Of a DNA stretch of 64,000 bases, positions 1 to 11,413 are shown in pieces. Both the position numbers and the translations under genes were made by a program. The first letter of the stretch is position 1. The number at the start of each line of letters is the position of its first letter. The stretch spans positions 49,612,972 through 49,676,971 of the forward strand of contig NC_064437.1 in the NCBI RefSeq assembly GCF_023343835.1, written 5' to 3'. Under the pieces are notes generated by a model. That model was given only the letters and a program-made list of their open reading frames with translations, searched no databases and was not told where the DNA came from. This DNA is from Lagopus muta. Lineage: Eukaryota > Chordata > Aves > Galliformes > Phasianidae.

Positions 1-718
1 ACCACAGTTCTGAGTGTTGTGCTAAGCTAAAATGAAGAATAGGGCTTACATTAGTTTCAGTAACTTACAACTTTTCATAAACTAACTTGTCCAATGTCTG
101 AAGGTCACTAAACTATTTTGTTGCCAAACCTGGCTTGGCTCTTTGTCAGTTTTCTAACACCACAGAAGTCCATGAGCCTGGAAAACCCTTCAAGCCTGCA
201 TTACAGCCTTTTTCCTCTAAATATTCCACTTTTTCTATGTGACCTGATAAGTCAGCTTACCAATACTATACTACCAAATTCCCCACAGTGCTGCTTTTGG
301 GCAGCCATAGCTGAACAGTTTAATACATATGCACTTGGACATTTAAGGACTAACTCCACAATGTGGTTAAGGCATTGTGTTGTATAACTGACTTGTGTCT
401 GTTCTAGCTGTGTAGAGATCTGATACTCTGGAACAGTGTGTTACTCATTGCCATGTTTTGATCAGACTCTATGTATAGGAGAATAAACTGTCTGCCTTTT
501 GGAAAAGCAGCACAGCAGTGGTGTAGGCAGTGCTGTAATTGTTTCCTGGGCTGCAGTTATGCAGAAGTACAGCCAAAACAGGAAGGAAGAAATGCTCTAT
601 GCTCTGATAGCTCCAATCCTGGTTGGCAGGCTGCTCCCAGTACCACGTCCCACCCAGGAAGACTTACATATAGCTTAAAGGTATGTTGGCATTTGCTTGA
701 CTTGAATCTTGGCTTTTC

Positions 719-784
719 TTGGTTTCTGGCTTCATCTCTCAAAGATGGCATCTGGTCACCAGAAACCAAAGTTCTTAGGACTTT
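719..784. repeat. Nested inverted repeats
   Basis: TTGGTTTCTGG (719-729) is exactly complementary, inverted, to CCAGAAACCAA (759-769). Inside lies the hairpin CTGGTCACCAG (752-762). Abutting it is the imperfect palindrome AAAGTTCTTAGGACTTT (768-784), which gives the same short peptide in frames on both strands. This could be the decayed end of a small DNA transposon, but no full element is recognisable. Confidence 0.6.
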
Positions 785-1500
785 AGTGTCAGTTAATATA
801 ACTGGTCTGAATAAGACAGATTTTAAAATGGAAGCACCAAATCTCATAAACTGTGGCAGTGAAATAGAATGTGGATTCTATCTTTCAATACATTGGAATT
901 CCCCAACCTCAGTAAAATGAGGATGGTTAACTTTAAAAAAGTCCCTGAACAATGAGTCATATTCTCCTTAGGAGACATCTACACGGCTGAAACCAGGCTG
1001 CCATGAACTCTAGTAGTCAGCACACATTCTAATTTTTTTCTTTACCAGGACATTGTGCAACAAATAAAAGGACTGATAATATCATGAAGTTGTTTTTTCT
1101 AAGCACTGAATATATGTCTACATTGACAAGTGTAAAGCTACCTGTCAAGCTTAAAGAAGTTGGACCAGGGACCAGAAGTGATTTAGTTCTGCTGAGTCAC
1201 ACTAGCACATCCAAATTTCCATTGCCTCCTGCTTCTGGCCTCATTCTCACATTTGGACTGCACAAGAATATATCACTAGTATGGTGTCACCTTTTGCTCT
1301 CACCTTTCCTTCTCCAAAAGTCTGCAGCGAGTTTCATGCTGATGAGATGGCAACCACCACAGCTGCTGGCTGAAACTTATTTCTGATATCTTTATCCTGT
1401 GTGCTGCAATCTACACACAAGCAATAATTAGCTTCTATCTCCTCAGTAACAATGTTGTGTAAACAGACAGCCATGTAAAATAATACTTTTCAGCTCTGAG

Positions 1501-1558
1501 GAAAAAGGAAAAAAATAAAAATTAAAGAAAAAGGAAAACAAAACAAACAAAAAAAAAA
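1501..1558 (+). repeat. A-rich low-complexity tract
   Basis: A-rich stretch with AAAAAG/AAAAT/CAAA units and a terminal A-run. No coding significance. Confidence 0.85.
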
Positions 1559-3109
1559 GCAACAGAAATGGCTTTGACTAATACAGCTGTACAGTTAGTA
1601 GAAACCCAGCACCAGAAAAGCAAGTGGAAAGTGAAACAGAAATTTGTCCAGGGAATGAGTTGGCATGTTTTGAAAAAGGGGAAGCTCCCTCTTCAGGAAA
1701 GCAAAATTTTACAAAACACCTGCATTTATTATAGAAAAAAATAAAAATAGAAATAAAAATAAAAAGGGGTGCAAAGCCTGAAGGATGAAGTTCAGTCACC
1801 TGCAAACTGAAGGTGACCCCATGAGAGATGAGTCTACTCAGAAACTCATGCACTCCTAGCAGTGCACACCCAGCCATCGCCTCACCCATGCTGCAAACAG
1901 TAGAATGGTTGCTGCAAGCAGACCTGACCTGAAGGACAGCAGCGAGATCACAGTGACAGCCTAGCACCAGAAGAAAGCAGGACAGTCCCAGGATGCCTAC
2001 AAAGACAGCAGTGCTGCTGTAATCGCTGTTTTAAAGTCATACTGCAGGCTGCCAGTTTGTGAAAAGGCACAGCGGAGAAATAAAGTGCTTAGGACAGAAA
2101 CAAAAATGCTTCTTTGCAGCCAATATGACAAGCACACTAAAATGCGAGAGAGCCGTAGCTTATTTTCCTGCATGGAGGAGACAGAAGGAATACAATAAAA
2201 ACAAATTTGGGAGAACAATAAAACTGTGTTGCAAGAAGCTTCAGAACTGGACAGATGTCCATTTTGAGGAAAGATACAAACTTATAACATACAGCCCTCT
2301 CTTACTGTTGTTAGGACTTTGATTCTGGACTTGAAAGGGGTGCTTCCATTGCTGCTGTCCCACTGCAAGCAAGCAGAAAAGTGCCCTCTGCACGCATCTG
2401 GCCTCCAGCACGGAGCTGTGGCTGAGAACTAAGAGAGATGTGGGAACAATGACAAAACCTAATGCACAAGCAGTATGTTCTGGATAGCTTTTCAGTGGTT
2501 TTAGTTCCTTTCCAAACTGAAAGCATGGTTTTTAATGCAGACAGTGCTAGAGGGCTCTTTCCCACAGCTTTAAGCCAAGGCTTCCTGCACCCTCAGTGAA
2601 CCGGTGACTGTGACAGAGTGCTGTTCTTCATTGAAGGCAGGCACAAAACACTCTGGTGATGGCAGCATTCAGAACAGAGGGCACTGAACAAATCCAGGGA
2701 GGAGGCTGACCGAAAGCCAAGGCAGAAGGGAGCCAGAGAGCAGAGCTGGGGGGCAGTGCTTGGCCCCCTGCATAGTGAATCTCATAGCACACCGAGGCCC
2801 TCCTTGCATCCTTGTACCCTGAAAAGCAACACATTTCTGATTGCAAACATCTCACCTCTTACATTTGCTTTTTTAGCCTTATATAGGGTGTAGGAAGAAG
2901 GAAGACAAGCCAGGAGGCTATGGGTTTGCCTCTGTGATGTGAGAACAACAAATACTTGTGTACTTTATGGAGGGGTGTGACTGGATTTATAACAAAGAGT
3001 GTTCTCTTGTATATAACGGATAGCGGTCACTCAATAGTTGAGTATTTTTGAACCTCTCAACCAAACCTCTTCACATTTGAATTCCTCTAAACTTGGAACT
3101 TCCAAAAAG

Positions 3110-3500
3110 CAGAACTTCCCACCGCACCAGAAGGGCAGTGATCGGGGCCTGGTAGGGGCAGCTCAGCAGGTGGCAGCCTGTCACCATACAGCCCATGTAT
3201 GCCTCTTGCTGGCAGGATACTGCTGTCTCACCCACGGTCTGCAGCAGGGCATGAGGCCTTGGCCTGGCTGTGCAGAGCCAGGCTGGGCTAATTCCAGCTC
3301 CTCATGTTCCTCCTGCAGCCACATCCATATCCTGAAGACACATTCCACCAGCATGCCACCTCAGTGTCACAGAATGATGCCTACTGGCTTGTCTGGTATG
3401 AGGATGGGCACGACCTGGCTCCCTTTCAAGTTGCACAAGCATTAAGAGGCTCAAGGAAGTCCCATGGTGCTGTGCCAAGCTCTGCAGCAGCACAGTAATG
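3110..3500 (+). other. GC-rich unexplained segment with an open frame
   Basis: This stretch is clearly richer in GC than its surroundings and has overlapping open frames at 3038-3445 and 3304-3498. A pyrimidine tract ending TCCTCCTGCAG at about 3308-3318 looks like a splice acceptor, followed by 58 sense codons to a TAA near 3,498. I recognise no protein family. It could be a lncRNA or decayed repeat, or simply GC-rich intergenic DNA. Confidence 0.2.
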
Positions 3501-6364
3501 AATGGTATCACTAGTTTTAATGTTAACGACACATGGAAAGAAAACGTAACAGTAAAATATTCTGACTGCAAACAGAGCACTCCAAAGCCTGGAATTGGCA
3601 CTATTAGTGAAGTACGTGCAGCACTACCTGTGCCAGCATGGATGTGCGCTGCAGTGAAGCCTTAATAATTGTTCACATACAAGCCAGCTGTGAGTCATTC
3701 ACTCAATCGATGCCTACGCAACATACCATGCAAAGGCTGGTGTTAGCAGCAGCTGAAAAAGTCAATAGAAGAAGGGACAATTGTCCTGAAATCTGGCTCT
3801 CCTAGGAGTAATCTTCTTATCATTACAACTAAGTGAAAAAGTAACTAGGGAAGACAGGGAGGAGAAGGGGTGGGCAGTGACAGTTCGGAAGAACTTGCTT
3901 ATGAATAACAACCTTAATTGTTACAACGCGCTATTGTAAATGGTTTTGTCTTCCTTCCCTTTCAGATTTGTAAGTTCTCCTATCACTTTAAATAACTCTA
4001 CATTAAACGCAGTTTTGATTTCTGTTCTAGCAATGGGAACTTTGGGAATAGCAACCTCAGAGAGCTCACTTGCCAAGTTTTTTTTTTTAGTATTACAAGA
4101 TCTGTGGCTGTTGCTTCAATTAGAAAAACTGGAACAATCATTACTGCTTAAAAATATACAACTCTGTACCAGGAGACATCAGAGCTTGCAAAGTACTCCA
4201 CATATTATCCTTTTCGTTAGCATAAATAATTTAGCAAGGAAGCTTTTTCTTTTGTGGAAGGTACACAGCCCCCTTTCTGAGATATTTCTCCTAAGAAAGG
4301 GCCTTCTAGGAATTCATTCCAGTCTCCCTGCAGCACTCAAAAGGCCTTTCCCTGCCATCAGACATGCTGCTATAAGAAACTTCCAAACATCCCATGAAGA
4401 AAGGAATGAGCAGTGTTGCTCAGCGCAGTGTAAGTAATAGGTTACAGGGACAGGCACTCAGGCACCCTTTTGGAAAGCATGTGTTAATTAACTTGTTGAA
4501 CAGTTATGCTAACAGGTGCTTTCTAGTCTCCCTGAGCTGTGACCCCCCTGCGAGGTACTTGTGCCTCAGTGTCTATGGAGTGCAGGACAGCACCACATTT
4601 ACCTGGTGACCTGCAGTGGGACTGCAGGGGAGAGCCAAGGAGAGAGACACAAAATTTGTGAGGCTGTTTCTCCTTTCCTCATTGCGTTCTTTTTAAGTTT
4701 GTGAGACTCTATGAGCCTGCTGTCTGTGCAAATTCTTAGACTCTTTTTTTTTTTTCTTCATTTGGGAATGAAAACAGATGAGTCAGTTAATGAGTTGGAA
4801 TTTTGAGGCTAGACAAAAAGTAAAGGCTCTGTTCTGCATAGGGGCTGAAGTCAAGTCTTTCAGAGACCAGTTCCCTCCTCTAAAGGCATCCCTACACACA
4901 TCACAATAAACATGTACAGATCCTCCAGGAAATTTGGTTTTCACTGTCTCTGAACTCACTGAAGTCCAAATGAACTACCAACAAAATGTGCAAAAGCATT
5001 TTTCAGAAGGAAATAATGTTTTCCTACTTTCTTCTCAGCTATGGACCTATTCCAAAGAAAGAGGGGTCATTTTTAAAATGCATGGAGGAAATGGTTCTTC
5101 CAACTGTGACTGAAAATTTTGCTGGTCAAAGTAAATCAATATATTATGTTCAGGCAGCAATCATCTCCAGAAAATTTCAGCAAAGAAAAGTAAGCTTTAG
5201 AAGCTGTAAGTAGTTCAAAATAGGAATTCATGTGAAATCCTGCTTTACACAGATTCAAGACAGCAATTGGATCAAAAGGGCAAACTGTCACTAAAATAAA
5301 AAAGAGAACTTTTTTTTCTAGGCAGCATTCCACCCAAGGATCTAATCAGTCATCAACTTATACGTTAACAAATCTGGGCAGACTTACAAACAGCTTTAGA
5401 AGAAATAAATCTACAGGGGGAGTCCATGACAGAGCCAAAAAGCAAAAGCAGGCTTCTTGAATCTAAAAATACTCAAATAACCTTCTTGGATTAAAAGTCC
5501 TATTCTAAAATGGGATAACGCTTATCACATTAGTGTCTGGCCACACCACCAGACACAGAAATGCAAGTCAAATATTCTTTCCCATTCTTCCACTAACTGT
5601 ACACACATTGGCACAGTAGATTTTAGAACTCATAAGGTGTGGCAGAACCTGGCTGGAATCCCCTTCCTTGGTTTAGCGCAGAAAATTGCATTCAAGTCTC
5701 CCATCTCCCAGAAGCATGAGCTTGGGCTATCTGAGGACACCTCTTGAAGCTGTTCCATCATGTCTAATCAAGTATTCATTGCTGAGTACATATGAAATTG
5801 ATTCTTTCTATTCCAGGGAATTCTTATTCCTCTACTGGGTCATCACATTATGAAACAGTCTGCATGCTGCAGGTAAGGCAGATGGAGAATTGTCTGGTTT
5901 GTGAACCTGCTAAGCCACAGGGGATCGGCAGCTCAGCACTGGGAACTCACTTTTAGACACTGAAATATGAGGTATCTACATTCTTCTGTGGGCATAAATG
6001 CAGTTAGGATCAGATAACAGTTGATAGCTAAAGGAAATAACTTGCTTAAAGGCAATGTTATACTAGAAAGTTTTTTACTTTGTCACACTACCCTGTTCGT
6101 TGGGATTTTTTGGATGTTTCTTCTTCTGTTGTTGTTGTTTTGTTTTGAATAAGATATCTGGGAATTTCTTCTTTGACAATACAATATTGTCTAGATATCA
6201 AACAGGAAATTAAGTCTTCCAGCTAAGGTGAAATTCAAGAATTATTCCTGTTGAACAGTGAACTCTAATGCGAGTTCCTATTTAGAAAAAATGAGTTGGA
6301 AATTCCAGCCTCATTAAAATAAACACAGAGAACCCTGCCTTAAAAGCTGCTTGTTACTTTCTCA

Positions 6365-6585
6365 GAATCAAAAGACTTAGAAAGGTCACTTATTCCAACC
6401 CCATGCCTCAAAGCAAGATTAACTAAGATGTTTTTGCTTTATCTCCAGAGATGGAGATTTCAAATCTCTCCAGGAAATTCACACTGATGCTTCAAAATCT
6501 CCACTGTTAAGAAGTCTGTCTTAATGTTGGAGAATCCTTGGTGCAGCTGCAGTTGTCTACACCTTGTTGTATCTACTATGACATG
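6365..6585 (-). mobile_element. Old, diverged CR1 fragment
   Basis: Antisense resemblance to the CR1 3' UTR: an edge with cagaatca, then aaggtcacttattccaaccc, then gatggagatttcaaatctct, then aagaagtctgtcttaatgtt, in the order expected for reverse-complement CR1. Divergence is clearly higher than in the other copies, so the call is tentative. Its 5' side faces the sense CR1 at 6708-6911. Confidence 0.55.
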
Positions 6586-6707
6586 GGGAAGAGATTGTTC
6601 CTTTTCCTTTTTACAATAGCCTTTTACATAGAGAAGACGACTTACGTCAATCATTAAGTTAGGAAAGGCAATAAGCACAAACTGAAACAGAAACACAAGC
6701 AGCTTTG

Positions 6708-6911
6708 ACTGAACATGAGGAAAAACTTCTTTTCTGTGAGGGAGACTGGAATGAGTTGCTCAGAGAAGCTGGAGTCTCCTCTCCTGGAGATATTCAACAC
6801 CTACCTAGGACTGTGTCCAGGCAATGTGCTGAAGAGAATTTTGCTAGAGCAGCGAGGCTGTATGAGATGATCTCCAGACATCCCTTCCTACCTCAACCAT
6901 TCTGTGATTGC
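6708..6911 (+). mobile_element. CR1 LINE 3' end
   Basis: Sense-strand CR1 3' UTR: gaggaaaaacttcttttctg, then ggagtctcctctcctggaga, then gatgatctccagacatccct, ending with accattctgtgatt at about 6,896-6,909. The small open frame across it (6705-6923) is a by-product of the repeat and not a gene. Confidence 0.88.
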
Positions 6912-8204
6912 CTTATTCTGTGAAAACAAGTAAGGCCAATTGAACAAGTAATTCTTATGTTCACAGCATTTTTGCAAGTAATTTAGGAAAAAGATACAGC
7001 ATGGCTATATAAATTGTCTACTTTTGCAAACAATCAAGTGTTATTGCAATACTATATTTTAACTCCATACTGTAATTTGCAAAAATGCTGGTATATTATT
7101 TATGTCTGTCCTTGCTCTCTTCAGCATTTTAAACACTCGAGTCAGTCCGTCATTTTAAATATAGCTACATTTCTGCAGAGGTATTATTACCATCTCAACA
7201 AAGGAAGCACTAACAGCATAAATTCTGCTTAAGTTCCAAAAATGGATGCCAGAACAATAATAAATTGGTTGAAATAAATTTCCTTAGTCCCTCACAAGGC
7301 ACCTTTCATAAATATTTTATAAGTGGCAAAATCTGCTGTCATAACAAGGTCTTAGCCTATTCCAGCACATTTTTACATATTCTCTAAATACTGGTGCATG
7401 AAAATCCCCACAGAATTGGTCTCTGTATGAAATTGTTGGGAATTACAGTGCATCGGATTTGAATTTCCAGGAGAAATTTCGCATTCATCACGGTAAACTT
7501 TGTATTCCCCTAGTTTAGATAAGTGATCTAAAAGGGTTCTATGCATCTGTTTTCTTTATTCTGCTGTCATGCTATGGTTCTGCTGAAGAGTACTCTTTCC
7601 TGCCTCATTCTTCTTGTAGTAATGCCACAAATATTCAGTTGGAACTGAAATGTGTTTCTCAACTTTTACTGAATCATTAGGTCACTGGAGTTCTGTTATA
7701 TATTACGAGAATAAGATATTATTAACACACTGCACTAACCAGAGTCCTTTGACCCCCCGCCATGACACCTTTGCTACTTCATCCATTTTCTCAGTATTTA
7801 CTTAGAAGATGCAGGAAGACTATCACCAGAAAAATTTATGTAGGTATGACTTTTCTAAAATAAGTTATTTCCTTGAATTAGTCTATAACATTTCATTTCA
7901 ATGTCAGTCTTATGCTTCTTGTGACTGCAGCTCTTTATGAACCATTTTAATGAATTTCTGAATCATTAATCAGCTCCTCCTACCTTGCTGGAACACTGCA
8001 GTCAAAAAAGGTGCTATGTTCCTAAAGCCTAACTCCACACGTGCCTTGCATCAGCTGCCAGCCCCATGTGCAGCCAGGACATCATGCAGTATGTCATTGC
8101 TCTGTTGGCAACAGCCACAAGCTGTTACTGAAGACTTCCAGTGCTCCCAGCTATTCTTCCTTCATGAAGCAGAAGCATTAAGAAGGTATTGAGGTGAAGG
8201 TCAG
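6912..8204. other. Intergenic, nothing recognised
   Basis: Between two sense CR1 ends. AT-rich unique-looking sequence; no repeat, exon or RNA gene that I can support. Confidence 0.65.
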
Positions 8205-8484
8205 CCTTTTTATCCAGGTAACAGTGAAAAGAGAAAAGGTAATGGCTTTAAGTTGCAGCAGAGGAGGTTCAGGTTGGATATTAGGAAAACTTTCCTCTCA
8301 GAAGGAATGCTGATGCACTGGCACAAGCTGCCCAGGGAGGTGGTGGAGTCATTGTCCCTGGCGGTGTTCAAGAAACAGATATGGCTCTGATGAATACGAT
8401 CAGTGGGCCTAGTGGTGATGGGTTGACAGTTGGACTACATGGTCTTATGGGTCTTTTCCAACCTTAATGATTCTGTGATTCTAA
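8205..8484 (+). mobile_element. CR1 LINE 3' end
   Basis: Typical sense-strand CR1 3' region: taatggctttaagttgcag, then caggttggatattaggaaaa, then gcccagggaggtggtgga, then ggttgacagttggacta, ending in the octamer-type tail gattctgtgattct at 8469-8484. Similarity to the chicken CR1 consensus from memory is high throughout, so this is a fairly young copy. It carries only the 3' UTR, with no intact protein. Confidence 0.95.
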
Positions 8485-9989
8485 GGTGAATTACAGTTAT
8501 GTCTCAGGTCTACAATGGCAAGTTGTTTAGCTAATATATCTGCAATGGAAAAGCAAGGCCCAGTCAGATCTAAGTAAGCAGCCAAGGTGAAGTGATAACA
8601 CAGTACAAGTTTTATGCTTATAGAAATAACAGGACAGTAGGACAGCATAAACATTTATAACAATGCCAGGAGAAAATCCAGTCTGCTTCCTAAATGAGAG
8701 CATTGACTTTTCTCTCTGCAATAATCTAGATGAACAAAGGCTACTGGGAAACAGGAATAATGTTCCCAAATACCCATTTATCCTGCATGTCACCCAATTC
8801 TGGTGTGACTCATGTCCCTAGTTAGGCACAGACTACAGATTACATAATTAAGGCCCTACAGATGTAATTATTTTGTGATCTGTCTCTGCCCTGAGGGGAG
8901 GCTAGCATCAGTTGTCAGATGATTCTGGTGAGCCAGTTTGTTACCAGCATAACTTCAGATTCCAAACAGTCTTTGGAGCACAAGCCCAGACAGGGATCTG
9001 ATCTGACGTTTGGATCTAAATGATTGGAGATGTTGGGAAGAAAATGTAGGGAAATGTAAGGAAGAACACAGTTCTAGAAAGTTGAAAGCAGTCACATAGC
9101 TAACACACTTCCAGGTAATGGCCCATCAGTTACGGTATTTGTCATAAGCCAAAATAAATCCTGATTCAGCAAAGCAATCCACCACTGGACTCCACTAATA
9201 TCTAAAATGTCATTCTGTGGGGACTTATAGGTGTGTTATGGTTTAGATATCAGTAGCATTTGACAATCTCAGCTACCCCTCCACAAATCTACTAACCTGT
9301 CAAAGCTCTGTATTTACAGTGGCATTTAAACATCCATGTTAAAATATGCAGAGCATTACTGCAAATGCACTGCAACTGCAGACACTGATATATCTATATT
9401 TTGACATTTACACGCTATTGCTTTATGTGGCCACAGTAATACAGATGTCCAGAACACAAACACTTGTCAAAATTCACTTTCTAACTTCATGATGTGTTTT
9501 TCTTTTTCCACTTGCCTGCCTCACTGGGGGATTAGCAGCGCTGATGACTTAGAGACAATAGATCTCTGTCCAAGGGTTCAAGGTAACATTGTCACGGAGC
9601 AGATGTAGGACAGATTAGCTTGAGACTGTAGGAAGACGGTCCTAATAATTAGGAAGAACTATAAATACATAGTAGGGATCTAGCTAGAAATGTCAGCTGA
9701 TTAGATACGGGATGCAAGCAGGAACCTAAGACTGAGCTGGAAAGGACCTGGCCAGATTCCAGGCTGAGAAGGAGGCAGATACAGGACAGGGGAGTCCCAA
9801 GAGAGTCCCAGACCAAGTCTGTATTTTCACAGGAACACACAGTTATCACTTGCTGATTAGATGGGCTGCCTAAATAGAACCTAAAGAGGAGGAGCTTGTG
9901 CAGGCACCACACTCAGTCCAGCACTCCAGACTCAGCTGTGGAATTCCTTTTTTTCCCTTTTAAACTTTGCCTTAATATCAGAGCCAGAC
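8485..9989. other. Intergenic, nothing recognised
   Basis: Unique-looking sequence between CR1 copies; short frames on both strands show no family resemblance. The right edge (from about 9,900) may contain eroded CR1 3' sequence. Confidence 0.6.
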
Positions 9990-10955
9990 AATCACAATTT
10001 GACCTCCTCTGTGAAAGTCTCCTGCCATATTGTAAAAACCTTGCTTATATCCAATTTCAATTTCCCTTCTTTCAATTTGAAACCATTTTCCCCTGCCCTA
10101 TCAAAATAGACCTTCTAAAGAGTCTGTTCCCTTCCTTCTTACAGCTCACCCTTTAAATACTGAAAGACTGCTCTCAGGTCCCCCTGGAGCCATCTATTCT
10201 CCAGGCTGAACAGCCCCAGCTCTCTGTCTGTCCACACAGAGGAGATGTTCTGTCTCATGGATCACATTTGTGGACATCCTCTGGATATGCTCTAGCAGAT
10301 TCATGTCTCTCCTGTACTGAGGATTCCACATCTGGATGCAGTAATCCAGGTGAGGTCTCACCAGTGCAGAGCAGATGGGCAGGATCACCTCCCTCACCCT
10401 GCTGACCGTGCTTCTTTTGATGCAGCCAAGGATACAGTTAGCTTTCTGGGCTGTGAGGGCACATTGCTGGCTCACGTCCAGCTTACCAAGTCCTTTCAGC
10501 AGGGCTGTGATAAATCCTTTCATCCTCCAGCTTGTACTGACAGTGGGAGTTGCCATAATCCAGGTGCAAGAACCTGCACTTGGATTTGTTGAACCTTATC
10601 AAGCCTACTGCTCAGCCTATCTAGGTCTCTCTGAATGGCATCCAATCTCCCAGGCACGTCGCCTGCACCACACAGCTTGGTGTCATCTGCAAACTTGCTG
10701 AAGGTGCACTCGATTCCACTATTAATGTAATTAATGAAGATGTTAAAGAGCACCAGTCCCAGTACTGACGTCTGGGGGACACTACTTGCCACTGATCTCC
10801 ATCCTAATATTGAACCACTGACCACCACTCTCTGGGTATGATCTCACAACCAGTTCCTTGTCCATTGAGCATTCCAACCATCAAACCCACATCTTTCCAA
10901 TTTGGAGAGAAGGATGTTATAGGAGACTATGTCAAAAGCCTTAGTATCCCAGCAT
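9990..10955 (-). mobile_element. CR1 LINE fragment with reverse-transcriptase catalytic motif
   Basis: About 1 kb of CR1 ORF2 in antisense. A minus-strand frame at 10520-10828 includes the reverse-transcriptase active-site motif FADDTKL (codons at 10673-10693), preceded by [11 protein letters not shown] and followed by a region with [12 protein letters not shown] second minus frame at 10194-10556 continues with [10 protein letters not shown] and the C-terminal domain, so one frameshift near 10,530-10,556 separates the halves. The 5' part (endonuclease and early RT) is missing and the octamer tail at the left is not recognisable, so both ends are lost or eroded. It is a dead copy. Confidence 0.93.
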
Positions 10956-11375
10956 TAGGGTGCTTTCAGCTAAGTCACAGATTTAGGATCTTGAGGCCTT
11001 GTTCGTAAGTGCACTGGATGAGTACCAACCAAGAGCACCCTGTGACTGCACTAAATGCAGGTACCTTCAGGCTTACTCTGTCATGAGGTGGATTTTTTCA
11101 ATATCCTAGAACTACATGCACCATGCCAATAATGCTTTGCTGTGCCCTATGGAAGCTTTACGTGGAGTGTCTAGAAGCAAAGTGGGGTAGTTACCATGCC
11201 TGGTGGAGTTAGAGACAAGCAGATAATCTGGAGAGAGCAGCAGGTCCAGGTCAGATCCTGGCAGCTCTGAGATGTGGCAGCAGACTGCAGATATTGCAAG
11301 AGGCAGCATAATGGTATCTGATCCATGGGAATGGGGAGTCTGTATGAGAAGAAGAGTAGACGAAATATTTAAAGT

Positions 11376-11413
11376 AAAAAAAAAAAAAAAGAAAAAAGAA
11401 AAAGAAAAAAAAG
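11376..11413 (+). repeat. A-rich low-complexity tract
   Basis: A run of 15 A followed by GAAAAAA-type units. Origin not identifiable. Confidence 0.85.

Larger units (their letters stand above)
1..6364. other. Intergenic, no gene recognised
   Basis: AT-rich intergenic DNA. Open frames of up to 165 codons (for example 3940-4437) have no recognisable domains and no supporting splice or start context. Contents otherwise: the inverted-repeat cluster near 750, A-rich tracts at 1501-1558 and about 1,730-1,766, and the GC-rich segment at 3110-3500. Confidence 0.7.

Noticed and set aside
471-920. 149-codon frame with the same nonapeptide appearing on the opposite strand
   Set aside because: The shared peptide comes from an imperfect DNA palindrome at 768-784, not from a duplicated protein motif; no family is recognised.
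3940-4437. 165-codon open frame on the plus strand
   Set aside because: Low-complexity hydrophobic/Leu/Ser-rich translation with no recognisable family, no promoter or polyadenylation context, and a T8 run inside.
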